Source: an uncultured Alphaproteobacteria bacterium (GTDB lineage: Bacteria; Pseudomonadota; Alphaproteobacteria; Thalassobaculales; Thalassobaculaceae). Taken from it: 55,697 nt of DNA. Numbering within the stretch: position 1 is the stretch's first letter; each line of letters opens with the position of its first letter. Both the position numbers and the translations under genes were made by a program. The stretch is taken from assembly GCA_902589475.1 (NCBI GenBank), contig CACITD010000010.1, positions 1-55,697 on the forward strand. The letters are read 5' to 3'. This document shows positions 10,484-19,007 of the stretch, one piece after another. A model generated the notes under the pieces. The model was given only the letters and a program-made list of their open reading frames with translations. It was not told the origin of the DNA and did not search any database.

Positions 10484-11530
10484 ATGGCAAGATCGTCGAA
10501 AAGCGCCACCAAACAACGCTCTTCAAAGTCACAGCAAGTAAAGAGCGCAGTTAGAAATAGCATTAACGGTAAATTAAAAGATGAATTACTCTCTTATTAC
10601 CGGGACATGGTCTTAATACGGCGTTTTGAAGAGAAGGCAGGACAGCTTTATGGCATGGGGTTGATAGGGGGCTTCTGTCATCTTTACATAGGCCAAGAGG
10701 CCGTGGTTGTTGGAATGCAGGCAGCCATAGACAGCAAATCGTCAGTTGTAACCAGTTATCGCGACCACGGGCACATGCTAGCGTGTGGTATGGACCCCAA
10801 TGGTGTTATGGCTGAACTTACTGGACGAGTTGGAGGGTACTCTAAAGGTAAAGGTGGTAGCATGCATATGTTTAGCCGAGAAAAGAATTTTTTTGGCGGT
10901 CATGGAATTGTGGCCGCGCAGGTTCCAATCGGCACGGGATTAGCATTTGGTCATAAATACAGGGATGAAGAGGCAGTTTGCCTCACTTATCTTGGGGATG
11001 GTGCGATAAACCAGGGACAGGTATACGAAAGTTTCAATATGGCTGCTCTGTGGCAGTTACCCTGCATCTATGTCATCGAGAACAACCAATATGGCATGGG
11101 AACTGCGGTTGCAAGGGCGGCAGCAGGTAGAGAACTAGCAGACAGAGGTGCAGCATATGGTATACCAGGTGAAAAAGTTGATGGAATGGACGTTCTCGAA
11201 GTTAAGAATGCTGGAGGACGAGCGGTCGAGCATGCTATTTCAGGAAAGGGGCCATATATTTTGGAAATGACAACATATCGATATAGAGGCCATTCGATGT
11301 CAGATCCAGCAAAATATCGTACCAAAGATGAAGTAAATAAAATGCGTCAGGAACGGGACCCAATCGATAATGTTAAGGAAAAGCTTTTACTTGCTGGATT
11401 AGAAGAGAAGTCACTTAAAGATATAGACGCATCAATCAGGAAAATTGTGTCGGAAGCGGTAGAATTCGCGCAAACGAGCCCGGAGCCGGACCCTCAAGAG
11501 TTGTACACTGATGTTTTGGTTAATAACTAA
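10484..11530 (+). CDS. pdhA: Pyruvate dehydrogenase E1 component, alpha subunit
   Basis: ThDP-binding half of the E1 heterotetramer that decarboxylates pyruvate and acetylates the lipoyl groups of the complex. Motifs are MVLIRRFEEKAGQLYGMG at the start of the catalytic domain, YIGQEAVVVG, TSYRDHGHML, GKGGSMHMF, the ThDP motif GDGAINQG ending in VIENNQYGMGT, and the phosphorylation-loop region YRGHSMSDPAKYR. A GTG six bases upstream (10478) is also in frame, but its first base is part of the GAGG ribosome site (10475-10478), which sits 5 bases before the ATG at 10484. The ATG is therefore preferred, giving 348 residues. pdhB follows after 71 bases. Confidence 0.95.
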   Translation: MARSSKSATKQRSSKSQQVKSAVRNSINGKLKDELLSYYRDMVLIRRFEEKAGQLYGMGLIGGFCHLYIGQEAVVVGMQAAIDSKSSVVTSYRDHGHMLACGMDPNGVMAELTGRVGGYSKGKGGSMHMFSREKNFFGGHGIVAAQVPIGTGLAFGHKYRDEEAVCLTYLGDGAINQGQVYESFNMAALWQLPCIYVIENNQYGMGTAVARAAAGRELADRGAAYGIPGEKVDGMDVLEVKNAGGRAVEHAISGKGPYILEMTTYRYRGHSMSDPAKYRTKDEVNKMRQERDPIDNVKEKLLLAGLEEKSLKDIDASIRKIVSEAVEFAQTSPEPDPQELYTDVLVNN

Positions 11531-11601
11531 TGATTACCTTGTCAGAAAAAAAAATAGAAGAGAGCTGGTCGGTCTCTACTTCGCATCGAGGGGATTAAAA
11601 G

Positions 11602-12957
11602 ATGCCAGTTGAAATCTTGATGCCAGCACTATCCCCCACTATGACTGAAGGCAAATTATTCAAGTGGTTAAAGGAAGAGGGTGACAGTATAGAGCCGGGA
11701 GACGCTGTAGCAGAAATCGAAACAGATAAAGCGACCATGGAAGTAGAAGCGGTAGATAGTGGCATATTGCAAAAAATTTTAGTTGCGGAAGAAACAGAAG
11801 GTGTCCCTGTGAATACACCAATTGCCTTGCTTTTGTTAGATGGGGAGGAAGATGGCAGGCAATCAAATAATCAAGGCGATATAGCTCCGCTGGTTGTTGA
11901 CCGACCGACATTTGATTCATTTGTATCTCAATCCGATGAGGGCAGTCCGCCAAAGGGCCAAGAAAGAGTAGATGTTAATACTCAAACAGTCAGGGAAGCC
12001 CTTAGAGATGCGATGGCTGAAGAAATGAGAGCGGACGACTCAGTTTTCGTAATGGGGGAAGAAGTGGCTGAGTACGAGGGCGCTTACAAAGTAACTCAGG
12101 GGCTTTTGAAAGAGTTTGGCGACAAGCGTGTAATCGATACGCCTATCACTGAGCATGGTTTTGCGGGTTTAGGTGTTGGCGCAGCATTTGGTAATTTGAA
12201 ACCTATCATAGAGTTCATGACTTTCAACTTTGCTATGCAGGCTATGGATCAAATAATTAACTCAGCTGCTAAGACTTTATATATGTCGGGGGGGCAAATG
12301 GGATGTCCTATTGTGTTTAGAGGTCCCAACGGCGCTGCATCTCGTGTGGCAGCGCAACATTCCCAGGATCTAACCAGTTGGTTTGCCCATTGTCCAGGGC
12401 TAAAAGTTGTGGCGCCCTGGTCGGCCGGTGATGCAAAGGGGTTGCTTAAAGCAGCAATCAGAGATCCCAATCCAGTTGTTTTTTTGGAAAATGAAGTTTT
12501 ATATGGACAATCTTTTGAAGTGCCGGTGGGTTCTGAGATAATTGTACCAATTGGCAAGGCAAATATAGTTTCCAGTGGGACAGACGTAACGATTGTGTCG
12601 TTTTCAATAATGGTGGGTAAAGCTCTTGAAGCGGCCTCTCAATTAGCAGATGACGGCATAGATGCGGAAGTAATAGATCTTCGTACGATACGTCCACTAG
12701 ATGAGGAAACAATCATTAAGTCGGTTGCTAAAACAAACCGTATTGTTGTTGTAGAAGAGGGCTGGCCAACCTGCGGAATAGGCTCTGAAATGGCTGCATT
12801 AATGATGGAAAAGTCTTTCGATTGTCTCGACGCGCCGCTGATACGCGTTTGCGGTGAAGATGTTCCTATGCCTTATGCGGCTAACCTTGAAACGCTGGCG
12901 CTACCTCAGGTGGCCGATATTGTTAAGGCTGCAAAAAAGGTATGTTATCAAGGTTGA
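11602..12957 (+). CDS. pdhB: Pyruvate dehydrogenase E1 component, beta subunit, with N-terminal lipoyl domain
   Basis: Partner of PdhA. The 451 residues are longer than a plain E1-beta (about 330) because residues 1-80 form a lipoyl domain with Lys43 in [13 protein letters not shown] as the lipoylation site. A linker rich in Asp, Gln and Pro follows, and the E1-beta domain begins near residue 127 ([17 protein letters not shown]). Other motifs are [56 protein letters not shown] and [16 protein letters not shown]. This fusion is known in Alphaproteobacteria and supports that placement. The ATG follows a strong GAGGGG site. Confidence 0.96.
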   Translation: MPVEILMPALSPTMTEGKLFKWLKEEGDSIEPGDAVAEIETDKATMEVEAVDSGILQKILVAEETEGVPVNTPIALLLLDGEEDGRQSNNQGDIAPLVVDRPTFDSFVSQSDEGSPPKGQERVDVNTQTVREALRDAMAEEMRADDSVFVMGEEVAEYEGAYKVTQGLLKEFGDKRVIDTPITEHGFAGLGVGAAFGNLKPIIEFMTFNFAMQAMDQIINSAAKTLYMSGGQMGCPIVFRGPNGAASRVAAQHSQDLTSWFAHCPGLKVVAPWSAGDAKGLLKAAIRDPNPVVFLENEVLYGQSFEVPVGSEIIVPIGKANIVSSGTDVTIVSFSIMVGKALEAASQLADDGIDAEVIDLRTIRPLDEETIIKSVAKTNRIVVVEEGWPTCGIGSEMAALMMEKSFDCLDAPLIRVCGEDVPMPYAANLETLALPQVADIVKAAKKVCYQG

Positions 12958-12967
12958 GGAGTTCATT

Positions 12968-14281
12968 ATGTCTATTCAAATACTGATGCCTGCTTTATCG
13001 CCTACGATGACTGAGGGCAACTTAGTGGCATGGCTTAAAAAAGAAGGCGATAGTGTTGTATCTGGCGAGGTTCTCGCTGAAATAGAGACAGATAAGGCTA
13101 CCATGGAGGTGGAAGCCGTGGATGAGGGTGTATTAGGAAAGATACTTGTTCCCTCCGGAACAGAAGGTGTGTCAGTTAACGCTCCTATAGCAATTCTGCT
13201 AGAGGATGGCGAGGATATCTCGTCTATAAAAGTTGATATTCAAAGTCCTATTTCAAATAATTCTAAAAGCCCCCAAATGACTCCGGAAAAGATTGAGGCT
13301 GCAGTTACAGAGGATGTGTCGACAATAAGTAATGTAACTCCTAGCAATGGAAACGCAACTAATCCAAGAAACCTCTCTGTACCTTTCTCGACAAACAAGA
13401 ATGATGATCGCATAAAGGCCAGCCCTCTTGCTCGGCGTATGGCTATGCATGCGGGATTGGATTTGGCTAAAATTGCAGGGAGCGGCCCCAATGGCCGAAT
13501 TATTAAGGCGGATATTGACCAATTTTTATCAGACGGTCAGGATTCGGAGGCTGTCGTGAGTAAGTCGGGTAAAGAGAGAGCGGACACACAGTCTAAGATA
13601 AACTATGAAGCGGTCCCAAATAGTGGGATGCGTAAAGTTATTGCTAGTCGTTTGACCGAATCAAAGCAATCTGCACCTCATTTCTATATGACAGTCGATT
13701 GTAATATTGATGCATTAAAACTAGTAAGGAAAGAATTGAATGAAAAAGTAGAGGGAACAAAAATATCTATCAATGATCTTATTATCAGTGCGGCTGCGAT
13801 AGCCTTAAAACGAGTTCCAGAAGCGAATGCATCTTGGACTGAAGAAGCGACACTTTTATATAAATCGATAGATATATCAGTGGCTGTAGCAATCGATGGA
13901 GGGCTAATTACCCCTATAATCAAAGATGCCGGTGCAAAAGGTTTACAGCAGATCTCAAGTGAAATGAAAGACCTAGCTAATCGTGCTCGAGAAGGAAAGT
14001 TGTTGCCGGAAGAATATCAAGGGGGCACTTTCTCAATATCTAATCTTGGAATGTATGGAGTTAAGGAATTCTCAGCAGTTATCAATCCGCCGCAGGGCGC
14101 CATACTGGCTGTTGGCGCCGGTGAAGAACGTCCGATTATAAAAGATGGCGCGGTCACAGCCGCTACATTAATGAGTTGTACTCTTTCTGTTGATCATCGA
14201 GTTGTAGATGGAGCGGTAGGCGCTCGTTTCCTCTCAACATTCAAGGGGTTAATAGAAGATCCTCTAACTATGCTGTTATAA
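12968..14281 (+). CDS. pdhC: Pyruvate dehydrogenase E2 component (dihydrolipoamide acetyltransferase)
   Basis: Core of the complex; transfers the acetyl group from lipoyl-lysine to CoA. The frame is open further upstream, but the ATG at 12968 gives the expected N terminus [17 protein letters not shown] and has a GAGGAG site overlapping the pdhB stop, so 437 residues are called. Order of parts: lipoyl domain with Lys43 (residues 1-80), flexible linker, subunit-binding domain (about 140-180, ASPLARRMAMHAGLDL and GSGPNGRIIKADI), and catalytic domain with the active-site His410 and Asp414 in VDHRVVDGAVGARF. Only one lipoyl domain is present on E2; the second is on PdhB. Confidence 0.96.
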   Translation: MSIQILMPALSPTMTEGNLVAWLKKEGDSVVSGEVLAEIETDKATMEVEAVDEGVLGKILVPSGTEGVSVNAPIAILLEDGEDISSIKVDIQSPISNNSKSPQMTPEKIEAAVTEDVSTISNVTPSNGNATNPRNLSVPFSTNKNDDRIKASPLARRMAMHAGLDLAKIAGSGPNGRIIKADIDQFLSDGQDSEAVVSKSGKERADTQSKINYEAVPNSGMRKVIASRLTESKQSAPHFYMTVDCNIDALKLVRKELNEKVEGTKISINDLIISAAAIALKRVPEANASWTEEATLLYKSIDISVAVAIDGGLITPIIKDAGAKGLQQISSEMKDLANRAREGKLLPEEYQGGTFSISNLGMYGVKEFSAVINPPQGAILAVGAGEERPIIKDGAVTAATLMSCTLSVDHRVVDGAVGARFLSTFKGLIEDPLTMLL

Positions 14282-14316
14282 AATGAACTATGTAAAGAGC
14301 ATGCAAGCGAATAATT

Positions 14317-15729
14317 ATGACTAATAGCGAATATGATTTGGTAGTGGTAGGCGCAGGTCCTGGTGGTTATGTTGCCGCAATTAGAGCGTCACAACTAGGG
14401 CTTAACGTTGCTATTGTTGAGCGGGAGAGTGTTGGTGGTGTTTGTTTAAATTGGGGATGTATTCCAACTAAGGCATTATTAAGATCTGCGGAAGTAGGGC
14501 ATTTGCTTAACAACCTTAAAGCATATGGTTTCAGTGCCGATAATATTTCGTTTGATATAGAAACAATCGTTCAAAGATCTAGGAACGTCGCAAAACAGTT
14601 ATCATCTGGCGTCTCACACTTACTAAAAAAAAATAAAGTTACCCTCATAATGGGATCAGCTTCCCTAAAAAAGAAATCCGGTGACGAATTTAACATCGAA
14701 GTTCTTCAGGAAGGCAAAAAATATCTTAACTTGAAATCGAAGAATGTGATTATGGCTACTGGTGCGCGAGCCAAGTTCCTTCCTAATATCGTTCCTGATG
14801 GGAAAAGTATCTGGACATACAAAGAAGCTATGGTTCCAAATACTCTACCAAAGTCTATTCTTGTAATTGGCTCGGGAGCTATTGGGATAGAATTTGCCAG
14901 TTTCTATAATGATTTAGGGGTTGATATAACGGTTGTAGAAGTTCTCGATCGGATATTGCCAGCCGAGGATATAGATATATCAAATTTCGCAGTCAAGTCA
15001 TTTGAAAAACAAGGGATAAAAATTAAAACGTCGTCTATGGTAAAATCATTAAAGAGGTCAAACGGTAAAATTAGTGTTCAAATTGAAACAGCGGCGGGCT
15101 CAGAAGAAGTTAGCGTGGAGAAGGTTATACTGGCTGTTGGTATTATTGGGAATACAGAAAACCTTGGATTAGAAAATACGTCGGCACAAGTTTCAAATGG
15201 ACAGCTTGTTGTTGACAAATGGGGAGCTACAAACGAACCGGGGTTATACGCCATTGGAGATTTAGTTGGTGCTCCTTGGTTGGCGCATAAGGCTAGTCAT
15301 GAGGGTGTGATTTGTGTTGAACGTATAGCAGGTGTAGAAAATGTGCACCCGCTCGATCCTTCAAATATTCCTGGTTGTACTTATTCGCGTCCTCAAGTCG
15401 CCAGTGTTGGTTTGACGCAGAAATTAGCAGAGGATGCAGGCTATAAAGTTCGCGTTGGGCATTTTCCGTTTATCGGTAACGGTAAGGCAATTGCTCTTGG
15501 TGAAATGGATGGTTTCGTCAAAACTGTTTTTGACGCGACAACTGGGGAATTACTTGGGGCTCACATGATAGGGGCTGAAGTTACAGAAATGATTCAAGGA
15601 TACACCGTCGCTAGAACTTTAGAAACAACGGAAAAAGAGCTCTTGAATACAGTATTTCCGCATCCTACGTTATCAGAAATGATGCATGAATCGGTTCTTG
15701 ATGCATTTGACAGAGCAATACATATATAG
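14317..15729 (+). CDS. lpdA: Dihydrolipoamide dehydrogenase (E3)
   Basis: FAD flavoenzyme that re-oxidises dihydrolipoyl groups and reduces NAD+. The 470 residues begin with the FAD-binding VVVGAGPGGYVAAIRA. The redox disulfide is Cys43 and Cys48 in GGVCLNWGCIPTKALL. The NAD-binding site is VIGSGAIGIEFASFY, the second FAD motif is GLYAIGDLVGAPWLAHKA, and the C-terminal dimer-interface pair is His449 and Glu454 in HPTLSEMMHE. Lying directly after pdhC, it is probably the E3 of this pyruvate dehydrogenase, though it could also serve other 2-oxoacid dehydrogenases. Confidence 0.96.
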   Translation: MTNSEYDLVVVGAGPGGYVAAIRASQLGLNVAIVERESVGGVCLNWGCIPTKALLRSAEVGHLLNNLKAYGFSADNISFDIETIVQRSRNVAKQLSSGVSHLLKKNKVTLIMGSASLKKKSGDEFNIEVLQEGKKYLNLKSKNVIMATGARAKFLPNIVPDGKSIWTYKEAMVPNTLPKSILVIGSGAIGIEFASFYNDLGVDITVVEVLDRILPAEDIDISNFAVKSFEKQGIKIKTSSMVKSLKRSNGKISVQIETAAGSEEVSVEKVILAVGIIGNTENLGLENTSAQVSNGQLVVDKWGATNEPGLYAIGDLVGAPWLAHKASHEGVICVERIAGVENVHPLDPSNIPGCTYSRPQVASVGLTQKLAEDAGYKVRVGHFPFIGNGKAIALGEMDGFVKTVFDATTGELLGAHMIGAEVTEMIQGYTVARTLETTEKELLNTVFPHPTLSEMMHESVLDAFDRAIHI

Positions 15730-15817
15730 ATCGGTATAGCGCGTGAATTTCGTCTATATACTGCGGTAGATAAATTGTTTCGGGAGTTTGGGAACATTTG
15801 CCACGAACGGAGTACTT

Positions 15818-16825
15818 ATGGTCAATAAATTGACAGACTTAGATCTGCGTCAGCAACTTCGGCACCCTGAGAAGGTAAAAAACGTAATAAGCCCAATTAA
15901 GAGAAAGCCTAACTGGATCAGGGTTAAAGCACCAAATTCATGCGCTTACCACGAAACGCGCTCACTCATGCGGGAACTGAAACTAACTACTGTGTGTGAA
16001 GAAGCAGCATGTCCAAATATTGGCGAGTGTTGGTCCAAGAAGCATGCTACGATGATGATATTGGGCTCGATTTGTACTAGGGCTTGTTCATTCTGCAATG
16101 TAGCTACAGGTCGCCCAAGTTCCGTGGATGTTTTTGAACCAGAGAATGTTGCGGAATCCGTCGTGCGTTTAGGTTTAGAACACATCGTTATCACATCTGT
16201 CGATAGGGATGATTTAGCTGACGGGGGAGCTTCCCATTTTGCGTCTACTATTAAAGCGATTAGATATTTGTCTCCTGCAACTACAATTGAAATCTTAACG
16301 CCAGACTTTTTGAGAAAAGATGGCGCTTTAGAACAGGTAGTGGAAGCTAAACCAGATGTTTTCAATCATAACTTAGAAACGGTACCACGGTTGTACCCTA
16401 CCGTCCGCCCTGGTTCTCGTTACTTTCATTCGCTTAAATTACTCGAGAAAGTAAAAGAGCTAGATCCAGCTATGTTTACTAAATCGGGGTTGATGGTCGG
16501 TTTGGGAGAAAGCTTAGAGGAAGTTTACCAGGTAATGGATGATATGCGCTCTGCAGACATTGATTTTCTTACTGTCGGGCAATACCTGCAACCTTCGGTA
16601 AAACACCACCCGCTGGATAGGTTTATAGAACCCCACGAATTTAATGAAATAGAGAGAAGAGCGTATGGTAAGGGGTTCTTATTGGTTTCGGCTTCTCCTC
16701 TGACACGATCTTCTTATCACGCCGGAGAAGATTTTAAGGCGCTGCGTGATGCACGGCATAGATCTCTTGATATTAAAGAGAAGTACCGCTCTGCTGAACG
16801 CGATATAGAAGTTCCTGCCGGTTAG
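15818..16825 (+). CDS. lipA: Lipoyl synthase
   Basis: Radical-SAM enzyme that inserts two sulfurs into octanoyl groups on lipoyl domains, including those of the PdhB and PdhC encoded just upstream. It carries the auxiliary cluster motif [12 protein letters not shown] (C-x4-C-x5-C), the radical-SAM motif CTRACSFC (C-x3-C-x2-C) and the C-terminal [10 protein letters not shown] whose serine binds the auxiliary cluster. A TTG at 15788 is in frame, but the ATG at 15818 has GGAG five bases upstream (15809-15812), giving 335 residues. No lipB is in the window. Confidence 0.95.
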   Translation: MVNKLTDLDLRQQLRHPEKVKNVISPIKRKPNWIRVKAPNSCAYHETRSLMRELKLTTVCEEAACPNIGECWSKKHATMMILGSICTRACSFCNVATGRPSSVDVFEPENVAESVVRLGLEHIVITSVDRDDLADGGASHFASTIKAIRYLSPATTIEILTPDFLRKDGALEQVVEAKPDVFNHNLETVPRLYPTVRPGSRYFHSLKLLEKVKELDPAMFTKSGLMVGLGESLEEVYQVMDDMRSADIDFLTVGQYLQPSVKHHPLDRFIEPHEFNEIERRAYGKGFLLVSASPLTRSSYHAGEDFKALRDARHRSLDIKEKYRSAERDIEVPAG

Positions 16826-16842
16826 GCTAGCGGTATTACTAC

Positions 16843-17316
16843 ATGACTAAGCACTTCGAGCAAAAGGTTGTACCTTTTACACCCAAACAATTATTTGAGA
16901 TGGTTTCCGACGTACAGAGTTATCCAAAGTTTTTACCTTGGTGCGTCGGCGCTAGAATTAGGTCAGTGGAGGATGAACTAATTGTGGCGGATTTGATGAT
17001 TGGTTATAAGTTATTACGCGAAAGGTTTACTTCTCGGGTAAGCCTTGATCGTCAAAATGTTATTATAAGGACCGAGTTCACCGATGGTCCTTTTAACTTT
17101 CTTAGAAACCAATGGCAATTTAAACCCTGCCCGGAGGGTTGCCTTATCGATTTTTCGGTCGAGTTTGAGTTTCGTTCTACGGTTCTTCAAAAATTAGTGA
17201 GTGTGTTGTTGAATGAAGTAGTCTTAAGAATGGTAAGTGCCTTTGAAAAAAGGGCTCACTTTTTGTACGCTAATTCGACTCAACCAATAGTTCTTAATGA
17301 AAAAATAAAGGCTTAA
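16843..17316 (+). CDS. RatA/Coq10-type START-domain protein
   Basis: A 157-residue protein of the polyketide cyclase/START superfamily, closest in pattern to Coq10 and RatA proteins: KHFEQKVVPFTPKQLFEMVSD at the N terminus, VQSYPKFLPWCVGARI, and GPFNFLRNQWQFKPC with a C-terminal helix ending FEKRAHFLY. Members bind ubiquinone-like lipids and support respiration; E. coli RatA has also been described as a ribosome-binding toxin. Placement after lipA, next to respiratory-chain feeding enzymes, favours a quinone role. No antitoxin partner (RnfH/RatB) is next to it. Confidence 0.85.
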   Translation: MTKHFEQKVVPFTPKQLFEMVSDVQSYPKFLPWCVGARIRSVEDELIVADLMIGYKLLRERFTSRVSLDRQNVIIRTEFTDGPFNFLRNQWQFKPCPEGCLIDFSVEFEFRSTVLQKLVSVLLNEVVLRMVSAFEKRAHFLYANSTQPIVLNEKIKA

Positions 17317-17321
17317 AGCAC

Positions 17322-18476
17322 TTGATTAAAAAAGTGTGTAACAGGTGCTCATGTTCTAATCACTTGATATTTAACTCGCCGATTTTGATCTCTAACGAGA
17401 TTTATAGACTTTTACCATTTGATCAATCTCATCCTCTCGCTTTTAACAGAATAATGCCGGTGATCGGTTTAGCGAAGAGTCTAAATTGGCTTGATGAAAG
17501 TCAGTATAAGGAAAGTTCTGTAGCTTCTGTGGATATGCTGGCGAGGTACCATCATATAGATTATGTCGAGGCAGTATTATCAGCTGAAAATAATAGATGT
17601 ATCCCAGTTACATTAGGTAAACGCTATAATCTGGGTAGACATGGAAATTCCTACTTTTCAAAAATTTTTACCCGCCCAGCTACCACTGCTGGCGCGAGCA
17701 TACAAGCGGGTCGGTTGCTTGCCGATAATGAGGAAGGTGTTATCTTCTCCTTAGCTGGTGGTAATCACCACGCGAAAAAGAATCAAGCATCCGGTTTTTG
17801 TATTTTTAATGATCCAGTTTTGGGTATTCTCGCTATGTTGGACAATGGGTTAAAAAAAATTCTTTATGTCGACTTAGATGCGCATCACGGAGATGGGGTA
17901 CAGGAAGCGTTTCAACACGATGATAGAGTCTTTACTATCTCCATACACGAAAAAAATCGTTGGCCGTATACAGGAAAAATTTCAGAGAGAGGTTTGGGAA
18001 ACATTAGAAATCTTCCTGTTCCGAAAGAGTTGAATGACAGTGAAATGAGTGTATTGATATCGGAGGGCGTGATCCCGCTGGGAGAAGAATTTGAGCCAGA
18101 TGCAGTAGTTATTCAGTCGGGTGCTGACGCTTTATTGGACGACCCACAGAGTCAATTAAGTTTGTCGAATCAAGCTTTGTGGGATGCAGTAAAGTGTTTA
18201 ATTAAGTTGTCGTGTCGAATTTTAGTTCTTGGGGGGGGAGGCTATAACCCATGGGCCACGGTAAGAGCTTGGACTGGCATTTGGGGACTTCTTAATAGAC
18301 AAAATCTAGATGTTGAGCTTCCCTTGGCGGCGATGGGTATATTACGCAGCTTGGAATGGAAGCATTCAAAGGGTCGTAATGTGCCGTATCACTGGAACGC
18401 TAATTTGACGGACAGCCCTAATTTGGGTTCCGTAAGACCTGAGATTACGGAGATCATACGCGAGATCAGAAAATGA
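17322..18476 (+). CDS. Histone deacetylase-family hydrolase
   Basis: Zinc hydrolase of the HDAC/acetoin utilization/acetylpolyamine amidohydrolase superfamily; the bacterial substrate is unknown (acetylated polyamines or lysines are possible). Active-site motifs are GGNHHAKKNQASGFCIFND (charge-relay histidines), DLDAHHGDGVQ (zinc Asp and His), QSGADALLDDP (zinc Asp) and GGGGYNPWATVRAW. The glycine motif is encoded by an uninterrupted run of eight G (18231-18238). The start is uncertain: TTG 17322 is the first in frame, five bases after the previous stop, and TTG 17364 or 17385 are alternatives closer to the start of conserved sequence. The end overlaps the DUF192 gene by 4 bases. Confidence 0.87.
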   Translation: MIKKVCNRCSCSNHLIFNSPILISNEIYRLLPFDQSHPLAFNRIMPVIGLAKSLNWLDESQYKESSVASVDMLARYHHIDYVEAVLSAENNRCIPVTLGKRYNLGRHGNSYFSKIFTRPATTAGASIQAGRLLADNEEGVIFSLAGGNHHAKKNQASGFCIFNDPVLGILAMLDNGLKKILYVDLDAHHGDGVQEAFQHDDRVFTISIHEKNRWPYTGKISERGLGNIRNLPVPKELNDSEMSVLISEGVIPLGEEFEPDAVVIQSGADALLDDPQSQLSLSNQALWDAVKCLIKLSCRILVLGGGGYNPWATVRAWTGIWGLLNRQNLDVELPLAAMGILRSLEWKHSKGRNVPYHWNANLTDSPNLGSVRPEITEIIREIRK

Positions 18477-18925
18477 AAAAACTTCTCCTTTTTTTTTCCT
18501 TAATGTATTTGATTTTTCTTCAATGTTCATTTGCTGCTGATTTTAATATTACTAAGATAAGTATTTCGCGCGATGGTTTTCCAAAACATGAATTCATGGT
18601 TGAGTTGGCGACGACGGAAAAGGAAAGGTCGCTGGGATTAATGTTTAGAAAGAATTTAGCACAGAATAGAGGTATGCTTTTCATATACAAAAGCGAGCGT
18701 GTTGTCAGTATGTGGATGAAGAATACCCTTATACCTTTGGATATGTTATTTCTTGATAAGAACGGTTTTATCACTCACCTCGTTAAACAGACGCGACCCC
18801 TTTCGCTAGAAATTATTTCTTCTATCGGAAATGTTTTAGGCGTGCTGGAATTATTAGGGGGTACATCAGAAAAGTTAGGGATCCGCATCGGTGACCGCGT
18901 GGAGCACGTAGCATTTGGTTCCTAG
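18473..18925 (+). CDS. Exported DUF192 protein
   Basis: A 150-residue protein with an N-terminal signal peptide (MKKLLLFFSLMYLIFLQCSFA, likely cleaved after SFA) and a DUF192 domain. Family marks include VELATTEKERSLGLMFRKNL, GMLFIYKSERVVSMWMKNT and IPLDMLFLDKNGFI. The biochemical function of the family is not established. The ATG overlaps the stop of the HDAC-like gene (ATGA), so the two are likely co-translated. Confidence 0.88.
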   Translation: MKKLLLFFSLMYLIFLQCSFAADFNITKISISRDGFPKHEFMVELATTEKERSLGLMFRKNLAQNRGMLFIYKSERVVSMWMKNTLIPLDMLFLDKNGFITHLVKQTRPLSLEIISSIGNVLGVLELLGGTSEKLGIRIGDRVEHVAFGS

Positions 18926-19007
18926 TTTTGTTGGAAATAAAACAATTAACCCTTTGTCAAAGTATGGTGTAGCATTAAGTTTTTAAGTTTTATCTGAGAA
19001 AATAGAG

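Noticed and set aside
12854..12967. In-frame upstream extension of pdhC
   Set aside because: Lies inside pdhB in another frame; the ATG at 12968 has a GAGGAG site and the expected lipoyl-domain N terminus.
16843..17316. Toxin-antitoxin module based on the RatA-like gene
   Set aside because: No adjacent RnfH/RatB-like partner; conserved placement near lipA suggests a respiratory (Coq10-like) role.
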